Shown piece by piece: positions 35,921-48,628 of a DNA stretch of 64,000 nucleotides (positions are counted from its first letter, which is position 1; every line of letters begins with the position of its first letter). A program made the translations under genes and the position numbers. The notes under the pieces were generated by a model. That model made no database searches. It was not told where the DNA came from and saw only the letters and a program-made list of their open reading frames with translations. The DNA is taken from positions 17,434,501 through 17,498,500 of the forward strand of contig OY756958.1 in NCBI GenBank assembly GCA_963580455.1. The letters are read 5' to 3'. Source of the DNA: Euonymus europaeus (lineage: Eukaryota; Streptophyta; Magnoliopsida; Celastrales; Celastraceae).

Positions 35921-37469
35921 CAACTTTAATGCTTCGGAATTATTGAACTCTCTCAATCAAGGAGCTTTTAAAGGTTTTGTCTAATTTGGAAAAAAAGTTT
36001 GTCTTTTGACAAAAAAATAATCCAGGGAGAGTATACTGGTAAATTTCAACACAAAATACCAATAAATAGTGTACCACAACCAACTTTGATGGTTTGGAAT
36101 TGCTCAAGTCTCTTCACGGCGAAACTTTTAAAGATTTTGTCCAATTTATAATGAAAGTTGGTTTTTTGACAGCAAAATAATCTACAAAGCCTATAGTTGC
36201 AAATTTAGATAGAAAATAATAATAAATAGTGTGCACCGATCAATCTTGATGGTTTTAAATTGCTCAACTATCTAACTGAAGGAGTTTTTAAAGGTTTTTT
36301 CTAACTTGTAATGAAGTTAGTCTTTTAGCAACAAAACAATCTACGGAGTACATACTAGTACATTTCGACATAAAATAACAATAAAATGTGTAAAATAAGA
36401 AAATTTGATGGTTTGAAATTGCTCAACTCTCTCCATTGAGCAACTTTTGAAGGTTTTGTCAAATTTGAAATGAAAGTTGGTTTTTGGGCAATGAAACAAT
36501 CTATGGAGCCTATACTAGTCAATTTCAATACAAAATAACAATAAAAGGGTACAACAACCAAGTTTGATGGTTTTGAATTGCTCAACTATATTGATGGTGG
36601 AACTTTTAAAGGTTTTGTCCAATTTGGAACGAAAGTTGGTCTTTTAGCAAGAAAAAAAAAGTACAAAGCACATACTCGTACAATTACCCATAAACTAACA
36701 ACAAAAATTGTTCAACGACAAACTTTGATGGTTTGAAATTGCTCAACTATCTCCATGAAATAACTTTTATTATTTTGTCTAATTTGAAACGAAAGTTGGT
36801 ACTTGACCAATGAAACAATCTACGGAGCCTATACTTGTACATTTAACCATAAAGTAACAACAAAAAGTATACAATGATAAACTTTAATGCTTCAAAACTA
36901 CTCAACTCTGTTGATGGAAGAAATTTTAAAGGTTTTGTCCTATTTAGAGCGAAAGTTTATCTTTCTGTAATGAAAAAATATATAGAGCCTATACTCATGA
37001 ATTTAGACATAAAGTAACAATAAAAAGTGTATACTTATCAACTTTGATGCTTCATAATTGCTCAACTCTCCCAATGACGGTGCTTTTAAAGGTTTTGTCC
37101 AATTTGGAATGAGAGTTCGTCTTTTAGCAACAACACAATCTCCGAAGAATATACTAGTAAATTTTGACATAAAATAACAATAAAAAGTGTACAATGATCA
37201 ACTTTGTTGGTTCAGACTTGCTCAAATATCTTCATTCAAAAGTTTTATTCAATTTGGAATGAAAGTTGGTCTTTTGGCAAAGAAACAATCTACGGAGCCT
37301 ACACTTATAAATTTAGACATAAAAGAACAATAAAAATCTTACATCAATCGACATTAAGGCTTTAGAATTGCTCAACTCTCTCAATGAACGAGGTTTAAAA
37401 GTTTTGTCAAATTTGGTTTTAAAGTTGGTCTTTTGACAACAAAATAATTCACGGAGCCTATACTACTAA
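35916..37469. repeat. Satellite array, block 6 (last block)
   Basis: About ten ~160-bp monomers. This is the right-hand limit of recognisable satellite in the window; it stops where a minus-strand LTR begins at 37470. Confidence 0.9.
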
Positions 37470-39265
37470 TGTAACGCCCCATTTCTGGAATGTCACATGG
37501 TGCTTACCTCACCTTCCTGGGTCACCAATGTGATTCACATCCCTCGGATTTGACCCTAGTTCAGTCAAATAAGTCAATCCCATCAACCAAAAATCCGACA
37601 GCATCTCCCCGTTAATAGGATAATGACACCTGAAATAACTCAGCGATAGAAACAATTACATCACAACCTAGCAGGGCCTCCGGCTATCTATCAACATGCA
37701 AATCCCAACCTAGCAAGGCATTAGACCATCTAGCAGCATGCACAAACTGATTCACATTCAAATATCTCATAAATGATTCATACATTTCACAAACAAGATT
37801 CAACGCCCACTGTAGGTTCAGAAGATCCACACACAATGGATCTCTTCTAACTGTCCATTATCCACACCAAACGGTGTCATACAATCGATAAGACATGCAC
37901 ACAATCCATACAAATAGACGTGTAAACAAAAAGAGATTCAAGTCCTTCTACTCAAACCTAACCTTCTCCAACTGCCATTCGTATCACAATATCGTCTCTA
38001 CTGACCCGCACCACCAGTATCTGAATCAATCTCACCTGTAGGGAGAAAGAAAAGGAAAGGGTGATCTAGAAGCTCAATAGGGGTAAAAGAGTAAGTAACA
38101 AATAGGCCAAAAAAAAAGGCAATGCATCAAAATGGTATCTCATATGCTCATGTCACATAACACAGCAATAATATTCGAGTGTCCTTTTTGGGGCAAACCA
38201 TTCATCAATCCCAAAGTCCTTGACTATGGATTGATAAACCAACAATCAATAACCATGATTATCCCAACCATGATTCCACATAACCTCGAATACACATTCT
38301 AGTTCCGCAACATCAAGGAATGTACCATGGATAAACGAACCCAAACACCCCGAAAAGTCACCCGGTTGTGTGAGTTCCATCACACCCACACTTTAAGTGC
38401 GTTGCCTCACACGAGGTCATTATTGGTGCCATGCTTCGACACCCAACCATCCTCTCATGTGACCTTCAAGTAGCCCTATGGTATCCCGAGTCCATACTCG
38501 AGCATCCCATGCAATCTCTAATACATTCATGCTTCATGCAATGTCAATTAATATATATATATAGCTACTCATGATGCATGAATGATCAACCATGCTCAAT
38601 AAGTGATTGAACATGTAAATGGGTTAATGCAATCTACATTTCAAAGAGAAACAAAAATAAATCCTAAGTCCGTTCTTCCTTAGGAACAATAAGGCAAGAA
38701 CACAAAGTAAGATGACCAATGAAGAGATAAACTGCATTTGAAGAGCAAATGAACAATACAAAAAAGAATTGGGTCAAGAATTCCCCTACCTCGTATAAGC
38801 ACAACTCAATAATCCCAAATTCTGAAAGTAAGGTTTCAGCCCCTTTTCAACAACATATCAATTTCAAACATTTCAACCCATATAATTATAACAATAACAC
38901 TAATGAAAAATAATAGCATGATATAAAATTACTAATCAAGAGAAACTTACCTTCTCTCTCTAGGATTTCCCCAAATCTTGCAAATTCGTCCAATATCAAA
39001 TCTCAACCTATAACAAAGATTGAAACCAACAAAACTACCATAAAAACTCTAGAAATAACATATCTAAACCCCAAAATCCATCTCTTAAAGAATCAAAGTA
39101 AATCTAAAAAAACCCTAGAATTTCTAAAACCAAGAAAACTTACTTCATGGAAACCTTCTTCAAATGTTGTTAGAAACCTCAATCCAAGCTCCAATCTTCA
39201 GTAATCTCTCAAACCCTCACCTTCTCCTTCTCTCTCTAAGAATATGTTCCACAAAATAGAAAAGA
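37470..39265 (-). mobile_element. LTR of family E/H, minus strand, 5' part missing
   Basis: The plus strand begins TGTAACGCCCC, the reverse complement of the GGGGC[AG]TTACA ends of family E/H. CTCACCTG at 38031-38038 is the reverse complement of CAGGTGAG. A short TATATATATA run lies at about 38552-38562. It stops at 39265, where a plus-strand LTR starts, so its own 5' end is missing. Confidence 0.75.
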
Positions 39266-40730
39266 TGTGAAATCCCGACCCAAATTTTTTTTTTAAGTTG
39301 AGTCAAATTACGGATGATCCGTAATTTACGAAATCTTGGAATAATAATTTTGAGGAAACTGAGTTGCTGGAAAACGCAAACCATCCGGACGGTTTGTGCT
39401 AGAACGGAGGCAGAGTGGAAAAAAAAACTCTGTGAACAGTAATCCGTCCGGACGGAAAAATTAGTCGTCCGGACACCCTATGCCTAGAGTGAGGGCAGTG
39501 AGTTCTGTGAACAGTAGACCGTCCGAACACCCTATCGAGGCTTTCGGACGGTTAAGCCTACATTTGTAGGCAGAGTATGGGAGAACAGTGAAGCGTCCGG
39601 ACGGCCACTTAAGGCGTCCGGACGGTTGACGGGAAACCAGTTTTTGAAGAGGAAAGATAGACATTTCTGCATAATTTCTTGGAGAAGCACCCGAGTAGAG
39701 AGAGAAAGAGAGAGAGAAGAAGAGAGAGAAGGTGGTTTTAGCAAGAGTTTGGCTTGGGGATTGTAGATTGGTTACCATTGAAGCTTTGCAAGGAAGATTC
39801 AAGCTTGATTTGGGTGATTTGGTAAGTTTTTCTTAGTTTTTGGAAATTCTAGGTTTTTCTAGATTTGCTAGATTCTTGAAGAGTTGAGTGCTATGCTTTA
39901 GATATGTTGTTTATAGGTTGATTTTGGATGTTTATGTAGATTGGTTTATGATTTGAAGTTGATTTGAGCTTGGGTTGAGATTGGAGATTTTTGGAGGAAA
40001 TTCTATAGAGAGAAGGTAGGTAATTTCGAATTTGTTGATTTAATTGATGTTTATATGCGATGTTGGTTGGTTATTGATATGTGAATGGGTTTGGTTTCGC
40101 CACATTGTTAGGTTAGGCAAATCGGGAACCCTAGGAACGTAATTGTGTGTTTTTTCTTGGTGAATTTCTCGACACGAGGTAAGGGATTTCCAACCTTTCT
40201 TTCTATCGTTTATTCTTGATATTCTAAAGAGCGTTTCGATTCTTCATTGGTCGTTTATTTGTGTTTCTGCCTTAATTGCTTCTAAAGGGAAACGAGTCTT
40301 CTTGTGAAATGTTGTTAATTCTTGATATTTCATGACCAAATATGTGTGTTCCATCACCTATGGGCACGACACATATTATTCTTGATATTTCCGTTCATGC
40401 ATCATGGTAGTTATGTATATATATATATGTAGGTTGTTCATATATATATCTTTTTGGCATGTCATGGCATTAATGCATTAGAGTTGCATGGGGGACCGGG
40501 TATGGACTCGGGGCTCCTTAGGATTCTTGAAAGCTACTTGGAGGGATGACGAGGTGATGAGAGTTACCACCGAGTCAAGTGAACTCCAAGTAGGATAACG
40601 CACTAGAGGTATGGTTCATGAGTGACCTTTCCTGGAGTGGTGCGGGCGTGGTAGAATCACGCAATCGGGTAATTTAAGAGCGTTTGATGTTGGGGAGCTT
40701 GCTCCTGTTCAATAGTCATGGTCACTGATA
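39266..40730 (+). mobile_element. LTR of family C, plus strand, 3' part missing
   Basis: Starts TGTGAAATCCCGACCC and parallels the reverse complement of 2004-600, including the AGAGAGAGAAAG leader near 39700, TATATATATATG near 40418 and GGAGCTTGCTCCTGTTCAATA near 40697. After about 40730 the sequence switches to family E/H. A GTCCGGAC palindrome block is at 39380-39625. No coding frame. Confidence 0.72.
39380..39625 (+). promoter_or_regulatory. GTCCGGAC palindrome block in the family C LTR
   Basis: Five full or near-full copies (near 39382, 39450, 39468, 39592, 39613) and two mutated ones (near 39520 and 39545). GTGAACAGTA stands directly before at least two. The block starts about 115 bp into the LTR. 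Confidence 0.42.
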
Positions 40731-42295
40731 TGTTGATTTAGACTTGATTATGGATGTATATGTAGGTTTGTTTGTGATTTTGGAGTAAAGTTTTGGTTGG
40801 GCTAAGATTCAAGTCTTAGTGAAGGATTTCTAGGGAGAGAAGGTGAGTAATTCAAATTTCTTGAATATTAATCATGTTGTTATGAATGGTTGATCATATA
40901 TTGATGTGAGAGAGGGTTCAATTTTTCCATTGGGAAAGATTTGGAAAATCGAAACCCTAGAGTCGAAATTCTTGATTTTGGTGAATTGCTCCAAACGAGG
41001 TAGGGGATTTCTTGACCCATCCTTATTTTGATATCCTTTCTTTTATTCTATAAATGCACTTTGTATCCTCATTGGTCGTTATGTTTGTGTTCTTGCCTTA
41101 TTGTACCTGGGGGAGAACGAACCTAGGGTTTTCGAAATTATTCTCTAAATGTAGATTGCATTGCCCATTAATACGTTTGATCATCTATTGAGCATGTTGT
41201 GAATCTTATCATGCATCATTGGTAGTTATATATATTGGATGATATATATATATATATTGGCATGGCATAAGCATGATTGCATTAGAGCTTGCATGGGATT
41301 CTCGAGTATGGACTCAGGATACCATAGGTTACTTGGAAGTCACATGGTGGATGACTGCGTATCATGGCATTGACACGAGTCGTATAAAATCCTATGAGGT
41401 AACACACTTAAGGAGTGGGTGTGACGGGGATAACACAACCGGGTAAGCCATTTGTGGGTGCGGTGGGAATGATGATTGCGCTCTCATTCATTGATGGTTG
41501 GATACCATGGTGTACATTTGAGGTTTGCTCAATCCACTGTTTAAGACTAGTGGATTTAAAAATGTGTTTGGCCTTGGAGGGAATACCCGGAATTTTTGTT
41601 GTGAAATGTGACATATGTGATAGCATATTGTTGCACTATCGTTCTTTATTATCCGTCTTATTGTTGATTTTACTCTATTACCCCTACTGAGCTTCTAGCT
41701 CACTCCTTTAATTTCTTTTCCCTTCAGGTGAGACTGGTACGAGTGCCAGTGATACGGGTTAGTAGAGACTACGTTGTGGCATGGATGGCACTTGGAGTAG
41801 GGGATTAGGTTTGGGTTGGTAGACTTGAACCATTTATGTATACATGCTTATTGTATTTGAGATTCATATGTCATGTAGATTGTATGACACCATTTGGTGT
41901 GGATTATGAGCGGTTAGAAGGAAATCCATGGAACTGGATCTTTTGAACCGGGATGGGACCTTGGGTCCTAACTTTTATGATATATGAATGTCTTTGATCT
42001 TTAAGTTATGAAAAAAAGTTTGTGCATGCTGCTAGATGGCCTGAGGCCCTACTAGGATAAGTTTGCATGTTGATAGAGGCCGGAGGCCCTGCTAGGTGTG
42101 ATGTGATTGTGTGTCATATGCTGCGTTTGTTTTCAGTTGGGCATTCCCCGATTTACGGGAAGATGCTGCCGAATTTTTAATTTAAGAGTTGACCTAGTTG
42201 AGAAATCTAGGATTGGAACCTTGGATGTTAATCACATGCACCACCTAGGAAGGTGTGGTAAGCACCACGTAACGTTTGGGAAACGGGGCTTTACA
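40731..42295 (+). mobile_element. LTR of family E/H, plus strand, 5' truncated
   Basis: Matches 14939-15077 plus 18949-20356, the interrupted relative. It contains CCCTTCAGGTGAGACTGG at about 41720-41737 and ends ACGGGGCTTTACA at 42295, directly against the transposase pseudogene. Confidence 0.75.
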
Positions 42296-43203
42296 CCTTT
42301 TGTTCATCAACTCTGACCACCTTGTCCTTACCCTTTTCTATGCAACAATCATCACGAAATAAAGGAGATGGTGGGAAGGTGGAACTTCCTACATCTAAAT
42401 ATGGAGGTGATTTCTTCCAGTTGCTTTTCAATTGATTTATTCAAAGTAGAAAGCTCAATATGTTGGTTTTCAATTGATTTACGAGGTACATTTATGCTAT
42501 GAAAATACTTTGTAAGGTTAACAACTTTTCCAACACCTTGGATGTGACCAGGTTGTGGAAGCCTGCCTAGTGATTGTGCAAGTATGTTGTTTCTTCCATC
42601 TGACTTTAGCGACCCTTCTTTAGCCTCCTTTTTCAGAGTCTTCTGTTACATAACAAATAAAGTAGTCAGAGTTCACAACATTAATGTAAATGATAATGTT
42701 TAAGTATGCTTCAACTACTCACAGTTTTGTTAGCAATGTGTGCAGTTTTGGGGTTGTATCCTCCACTTTTCATTATTGGAGCTCTTTTCCAAAGTTCACT
42801 TCTGTCAACTAAATCTTTAGAAACATCGGTTTCTGAGCACTGGTGGATAAACAGGTGACATTATTTTCATGTACTAAAAAAGTCTCTTAAATTAATTAAC
42901 TTAGTGTAACATGAAAGCAACTTACCAAATCTTTCAACAAACTAACGTATCCCCTTCGAGTGAGTCGATAATTCAATTTATATAAGGCCCTTTTTACCTT
43001 TATTATTTCAACTAAGTCTTTGTAGTAAAACATACATATTAGTTATTTCTTCTTATATTTAAAACATATATGAACTAGTGCTTAATTAATCCTAAGTGGA
43101 AGATATACACCTGAAAGTCATCAGATAAACACATATTAATAAATTCTCTCCAAACAGCTTTCTTAATTTGAGGATAATCAACCGGGGGTGTATATAGAAA
43201 CTT
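42296..43203 (-). pseudogene. CACTA/En-Spm-type Transposase_24-like gene, 3' exons
   Basis: On the minus strand four exon-like blocks with GT...AG borders: ~43203-43111 (YTPPVDYPQIKKAVWREF ending DDFQ, then GTGTAT), ~43018-42926 (DLVEIIKVKRALYKLNYRL), ~42840-42724 (DLVDRSELWKRAPIMKSGGY), and ~42641-42296 (KTLKKEAKEGSLKSDGRNNI and onward). W-x-x-F and RSELWK...GGYNPKTAHIA patterns resemble the plant Ptta/En/Spm transposase-24 domain. A frameshift lies near 42430, after which SPPYLDVGSSTFPPSPLFR is readable. The 3' end is lost at an LTR. The 5' exons are 11.2 kb away because of the retrotransposon at 43204-54381. Confidence 0.68.
43199..43203. repeat. Probable target duplication, left (AACTT)
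   Basis: AACTT before the LTR at 43204 against AATTT after 54381: one mismatch of five. The exon reading frame of the transposase gene continues across the insertion, which supports these borders. Confidence 0.6.
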
Positions 43204-45421
43204 TGTGAAACCCCGACCCAAAAATTTAGTTTTGAGTCAAGTTACCGATGATCCGTGAGGTACGGAATCATGGAAAAATAGTTTTTGAGCTAGGTTCGGT
43301 AAATGGGCCATAACTTTTGATATACATGTCCGTTTCGGGCCCATAATATATCAAATCGAAGCTTAGACCGAGACGGATGTAAATGTGAAAGTAGAAAACA
43401 TAGAAAAATAGGGGACAGATTGAGCGCCCTTCCAGCGCTCCAGCGATGGAAGAGCGCAATTTGGGCAGAGTCAAGTGCACTTCCAGCACTGGAGCACTGG
43501 AAGAGCGCATTTTGGGCAGAGTCCAGTGCACTTCCAGCGCTGGAGCGCTGGAAGAGCGCCAACACCTGACCCAGCAAGCTTAAAACACGAGAATGTCTTC
43601 TTCTTCTTCATTTCTCTGGTTCTTTCCGTGTAGAGAGAGAAATAGAGAGGTAAGGAGGGAGATAAGGTGATTTGGGCAAGATCAAGCTTGATTTGGAGTG
43701 GATTGTGGGTGATTAACAACATTCAAGGAAGAATCAAAGGAGATTTGGAAGTTTAAGGTGAGTTTTCTATGGTTTTGGAACTTAAGGATTTTCGTAGATC
43801 TACTTGGATTCTTTTAGAGTTTGATTGTAGGGTTTACATATGTTGTTCTTAGGGTAATTTAAGGTTGTTTCATAGGTTTCAATCCTTGGTTTAGGTTGAC
43901 TTCGATTACTAGAGAAATTTGGAGGAATTTGGGAATTCTAGAGAGAGAAGGTTAGTCTCTCTTGGATTTTGTATTGGAATTGTTATTGTTATGATAAATG
44001 TGTGTTATTAACATGTATATATGGATTGGAATGATGAAATATGGTTAGATTGGTGAAAGGTGGATTTAAACCCTAATTCTTGGAATTTGGAATTGTGTGT
44101 TGTGCTCAACTTGAGGTAGGGGATTTCTTGACCCTTTCTTACTTCAATATCGTTCGTTGATTCTAAAATTTCAGTTCGAATTCTCATTGGTCTCTTTGTT
44201 TGTGTTATTGCCTTATCGTGCCTAAGGAAGAACGAACCTAGGGTTTATTTATATATTCTTCTAAATGTAGATTGCATTGCCCAATTACATGTTCAATCAT
44301 CCATTGAGCATGTTTTGAATCTTGTCATGCATCATTAGTAGTTGTATATATATATAGGTTGATATATATGTGTATTTGGCATGGCACGAGCATGAATGCA
44401 TTAGAGCTTGCACGGGATGCTCGGGTATGGATTCGGGATACCATAGGTTACTTGAAAGTTACATTGGAGGATGGTTGCGTGTCAAGGCATGGGCACGGAT
44501 CATATGACTCCATGTGAGGCAACACACTTAAGGTGTGGGTGTGACGGGGTTCACACAACCGGGTAGAACCTTCGCGGGTGTAATGTGAATGATGATTGCG
44601 CTCTCATTCATGATGGTTGGGAACCATGTAGTGCATTTGAGGTTTGGTCAATCCATAGTTGAAGACTAGTGGATTGATGAATGTGTTTTACACCGAAGGG
44701 AATACCCGGACTATTGGTTGTGTTATGTGACATGTGCATAGAAGAGAACATATTGATGCATTATCTTTTCTTTAATAACCGCCATGTTGCTTGTTTTACT
44801 CTTTACCCCTACTGAGCTTCTAGCTCACCCTTTATTTTTCTTCCTCCCTACAGGTGAGACTGGTACTAGTGCCAGAGGTGCGGATCAGTAGAGACGACGT
44901 TGTGGCATGGATGGCTCTTGGAGAGGGTGTAGGTTTGGGATTAGAGTCTTAAACCTTTTTGTTGAAATATTTGTATGAAATGATTCCCTGTGTGATATCT
45001 TGACTGCGTGACACCGTAAGGTGTGGATTATGGACGGTTAGAAGGTTATTCCATTGATGTGGGACTTCTGAACTGGGTGTTGACATTTAGTCCTATTTAT
45101 TGGTTGTGTAGAATCATTATGATGTATGAATCATGAATTCAGTTTGTGCATGCTGTTAGAAGGCCTGAGGCCATAGGTTGTGAATTTGCTTGCTGTTAGA
45201 TGGCCGGAGGCCTTGCTAGGTTGGAATGTGATTATATGATGTTATGCTACGTTTAATCAGGTGGGCATTACCCGAATTACGGGGAGATGCTGCCGAATTT
45301 TTGTTGGAAGATTTAACTTAGTTAGACGAACTAGAGTTAAATCCTCGTGTTGTGAATCACATTGATAACCTAGGACGGTGCGGTGAGCACCATGTAACGT
45401 TCCCGAAATTGGGTCGTTACA
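43204..45421 (+). mobile_element. 5' LTR of family B
   Basis: 2218 bp, TGTGAAACCCCGACCC to GGGTCGTTACA. Contains a block of GAGCGCTGG/CCAGCGCT palindromes at about 43425-43560, a GAGAGAGAAATAGAGAGG leader, TATATATATA near 44346, and CCCTACAGGTGAGACTGG at about 44846-44864. Confidence 0.9.
43425..43562 (+). promoter_or_regulatory. CTTCCAGCGCTGGAGCGCTGG palindrome block in the family B LTR
   Basis: Three irregular repeats of about 50 bp, each with CTTCCAGC and AGCGCTGG or degenerate forms and a GCGCA[AT]TTTGGGCAGAG spacer. The 3' LTR carries a shorter, differently composed version (52710-52845), so the block varies between the two LTRs of one element. Function unknown. Confidence 0.45.
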
Positions 45422-45424
45422 ATT

Positions 45425-45437
45425 TGGTATCGGAGCC
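45425..45437 (+). other. Primer binding site, tRNA-Met-like (family B)
   Basis: TGGTATCGGAGCC lies 3 bases after the 5' LTR and differs from the initiator tRNA-Met site TGGTATCAGAGCC at one base. Confidence 0.78.
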
Positions 45438-45591
45438 AAGTTAGATTAAAGACCTAGGTATGAGTCTGGGATGTGAGGGGTATGTTAGTGTTGTCTCCAA
45501 GCCATGCCACGAGCTCTACTGATCCGGTATGTTTCTTTTTCCCTTGTAAATCCTCAATTGAGCTATTTGTTGATAGTATTATCTGTGTGCC

Positions 45592-46480
45592 ATGCAGATG
45601 AATACTCGTAGGACTGTGAGGTCTACGCCTACCGATGAGACACCTAGGGGTGGGGGTGGGCGTGCTACTACCCGGAGAGGCCGGGGTAGGGGACGTAGTG
45701 TTGGTGCGATGCGCGCTCCTAGGCGTGCAACGAGTACTCAGGAATCTGTACCTGAGGAGGCTAGAGAGAGGACCCCAGAGGTTCCACTGGGACAGGTAGT
45801 GGGGACTGAGGGAGTTACAGTGACTGCCGGTAATACCACAGCGGTACCACCGATGACTTTACAGGAACTCACGGAAATTGTGATGAACCTGGTTCAAGTG
45901 GTTCAGTCACAAGTGGTTAGAGCTGCAGAGGTTCGCACAGAGAACCTTACACCTACACCTCCTCCTACATTAGGAGCGGGTGCTGAGGTGGAGGCATATC
46001 CGAGGCCGAGTAGAGGTATCTATGAGGTTGATCAGTTGAGGAGAACTACTCCTCCCACGTTCTTCGGAGATGGAGAGGGGACAGAAGCTGAAGAATGGCT
46101 GAAGCAAATGAGTGCTAGATTAGATACGTTGGAGATACCCGACAGTAGAAGGGTGAGGCTGGTCTACTTCTATCTGAGTGGGTCAGCACATGAATGGTGG
46201 AGTGCACTTGATGAGGGGAAGAATGACCTCTCATGGGCATCATTTGAAGACTTGTTCATGCAGAAGTTTGTTCTGAGGCCTTTTCAGACGGAGAGGGCCA
46301 AGAAGTTCCTAGAGCTGATACAGACACGGGAGATGACGGTGGCACAGTACACCAAACAGTTTGAGATGCTCTATCGGTTTGGGAAGCAGTTTGCCCCGAC
46401 CGATGAGAGTAAGGCTATGAGATATCGTAGTGGGCTACTTCCGAGCCTTGGTAGGATGGTGTTGGCTACTAGGGTGAAGA
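45592..46480 (+). pseudogene. Gag, N-terminal and central part, split by a solo LTR
   Basis: An open frame from ATG (MQMNTRRTVRS) through a Gly/Arg-rich segment (about residues 20-45) into the retrotransposon gag domain: FFGDGEGTEAEEWLKQM near 155-170, SGSAHEWWSAL near 198-210, FLELIQTREMTVAQYTKQFE near 238-258. The start fits just after the leader. At 46481 the frame runs into the solo LTR, so nothing beyond about residue 296 is native. The remainder resumes at 48629. Confidence 0.88.
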
Positions 46481-48628
46481 TGTCACACCCCGTTTCCGGA
46501 GACGCGACTGGGTGCTCTCTCCGCACCCTTCCTAGGTCACTAGTGTGAACATCCGGGATCAACCGAAAATCCGGCGGCACCTCCCCGTATATCGGAGAGT
46601 GCCCACCTGCATCAGAAACGCAGCAACAATAACATCACACTAGCAACCTAGCAAACATAGGTCTCGGGCCTCAACCACATGCAATCCTGACCCTAGGCCT
46701 CAAGCCATCCACTACCAGCATGCACAAACTGATGGCATCACATATAAATCCACACACAGATTTTTATATCATCAAATATAACCATAATTCAACATCCACA
46801 TCACATGAAGCACAACCGTGCCAAATAAATATATTCTCTCAACATAGATATACTACATACACCCACATGCATAGAGTATATCTCTAGCACCCCATCCTAT
46901 CCAGGGCCATCCATGTCACGTCCCGCTCACCGATCCGCACCACCGGTACCCGTACCAGTATCTCATGCGGAAGGAAGAAAGTAAAGGAGTGAGCTAGAAG
47001 CTCAGTAGGGTAAAGAAATAACATTGATATAGGCAGAACCGAAAGGAAGTAATGCATCAATATGTACCTACCACATGAACGTATACTCAACAAATTCACA
47101 TCAACATTTATCCGGATAAACCCTTTCGGAGCACAACAACCACAATATCATTGCAACTCAATGTAATATTTCACGGGAGCAAGCTCACCACAACCAACCA
47201 CTCCTAGGATCATCCTGTTGCGTGAACCTATCACGCCCGCACCCCACAAGGCAAGTCACTCTCGACCCCGCCTCTAGTGCGTTATCCCACATGGGGTTCA
47301 CGTGACTTGGTGATAACAACCTTCACCTTGCCATCCTCCCATGTGGCTTTCAGGTAGCCTAAAGGTTCCCGAGTCCATACCCGAGTCCCCCATGCATTAC
47401 TAATGCATTATGACATGTCATGCCGAATAGATAAGTATATATGAATATCCTATTTATCTTACATAACTACCATGATGCATGAACGGAAGATCACAACGTG
47501 TCCGTAAATGACGGAACACTAAATCGGGTCCTGCAACATTCAACATCAACAATAATCCACACAAGGCTCGTTTCCCCTCAGAAGCAATTAAGGAGGAAAC
47601 ACAAACAACAGCGACCAATGAAGAATAGAAACGCTATTTAGGCAACAATAACGAATGATAGATAAAAAGGTTGGAAATCCCCTACCTCGTTCCGAGCCAA
47701 CTACACAAATTCTCAAATTTAGGGTTTTAACCCTTGGTTCTCCCAACCTATCGATTCACATCAAATCGAACTCATATAATTAATCCAAAAATTCCATATT
47801 ATCATATCAATCACAATTTAATCAACAAAATCATAAACACTTACTTTCTCTCTCTAGAAATTCCTCTAAAACACCTTTGTTCTTAGCCCAAACGATCCTT
47901 CACACCAAAATCACAATCAACCTACACATAGGTCTAAAATCAAGTCTAGAACAACATATCTAAACCATAGAGTCTAATTCTTAAAGAATCAAACGAATCT
48001 AGAAAAACCTAGAAATTCCAAAAACTATGAAAAACTTACCAAATCTCCAAAATCCACCTTGAATCTTCCTTGATAAGCTTCAAGAGTCACCAATCCACAA
48101 TCCCCAAGCCAAACTCTTGCTAAAACCTCCTTCTCTCTCTTCTTCTCTCTCTCTTTCTCTCTCTAGTTGAGCTCCCAATTGTTGGAATGCCCAGAAATGT
48201 CTACCTCTGCTTCTTAAAATCTGATTTCCCGATAGCCATCCGGACGCCTAAAGTATCCGTCCGGATGGATTACTGTTCCCGTAACCCGCTACCTTGAATC
48301 TAGGCATATCCGTCCGGACGCCCAATTATCCGTTCAGGCGGATTACTATTCATAGAACTCACTGCCTTGATTCTAGGCATATCCGTCCGGACGCCCAATT
48401 TATCCGTCCGGACGGATTACTGTTCACATAACCCAATTTTTTCTCAATTTTATTTTCCAGCTCGGTTCAAGCTTCGATTTGATATATTATGGGCCCGAAA
48501 GGGACATGTATACTAAAAGTTATGACCCATTTACCGAACCAAGCTCAAAACTATTTTTCCATGATTCCGTATTTCACGGATCATCCGTATTTCGACTCAA
48601 AACTAAATTTTTGGGTCGGGATTTCACA
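46481..48628 (-). mobile_element. Solo LTR of family C nested in gag, minus strand
   Basis: 2148 bp. On the minus strand it runs from TGTGAAATCCCGACCC (48628) to GGGGTGTGACA (46481). Flanked by GAAGA (46476-46480) and GAAAA (48629-48633), a one-mismatch 5-bp target duplication. Gag reading continues on both sides. No internal region or second LTR remains, as expected after LTR-LTR recombination. This is the fullest copy of the family also seen at 39-2004 and 39266-40730. Confidence 0.88.
48235..48420 (-). promoter_or_regulatory. GTCCGGAC palindrome block in the solo LTR
   Basis: Six copies or near copies (near 48239, 48260, 48309, 48330, 48385, 48407), several next to ATTACTGTTC. Offset 208-393 bp from the LTR 5' end. 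Confidence 0.42.

Noticed and set aside
43270..43722. Minus-strand frames with repeated SSAGSALDSAQ-like phrases
   Set aside because: Produced by the CCAGCGCTGG palindrome repeats in the LTR; no start context or homolog recognised.
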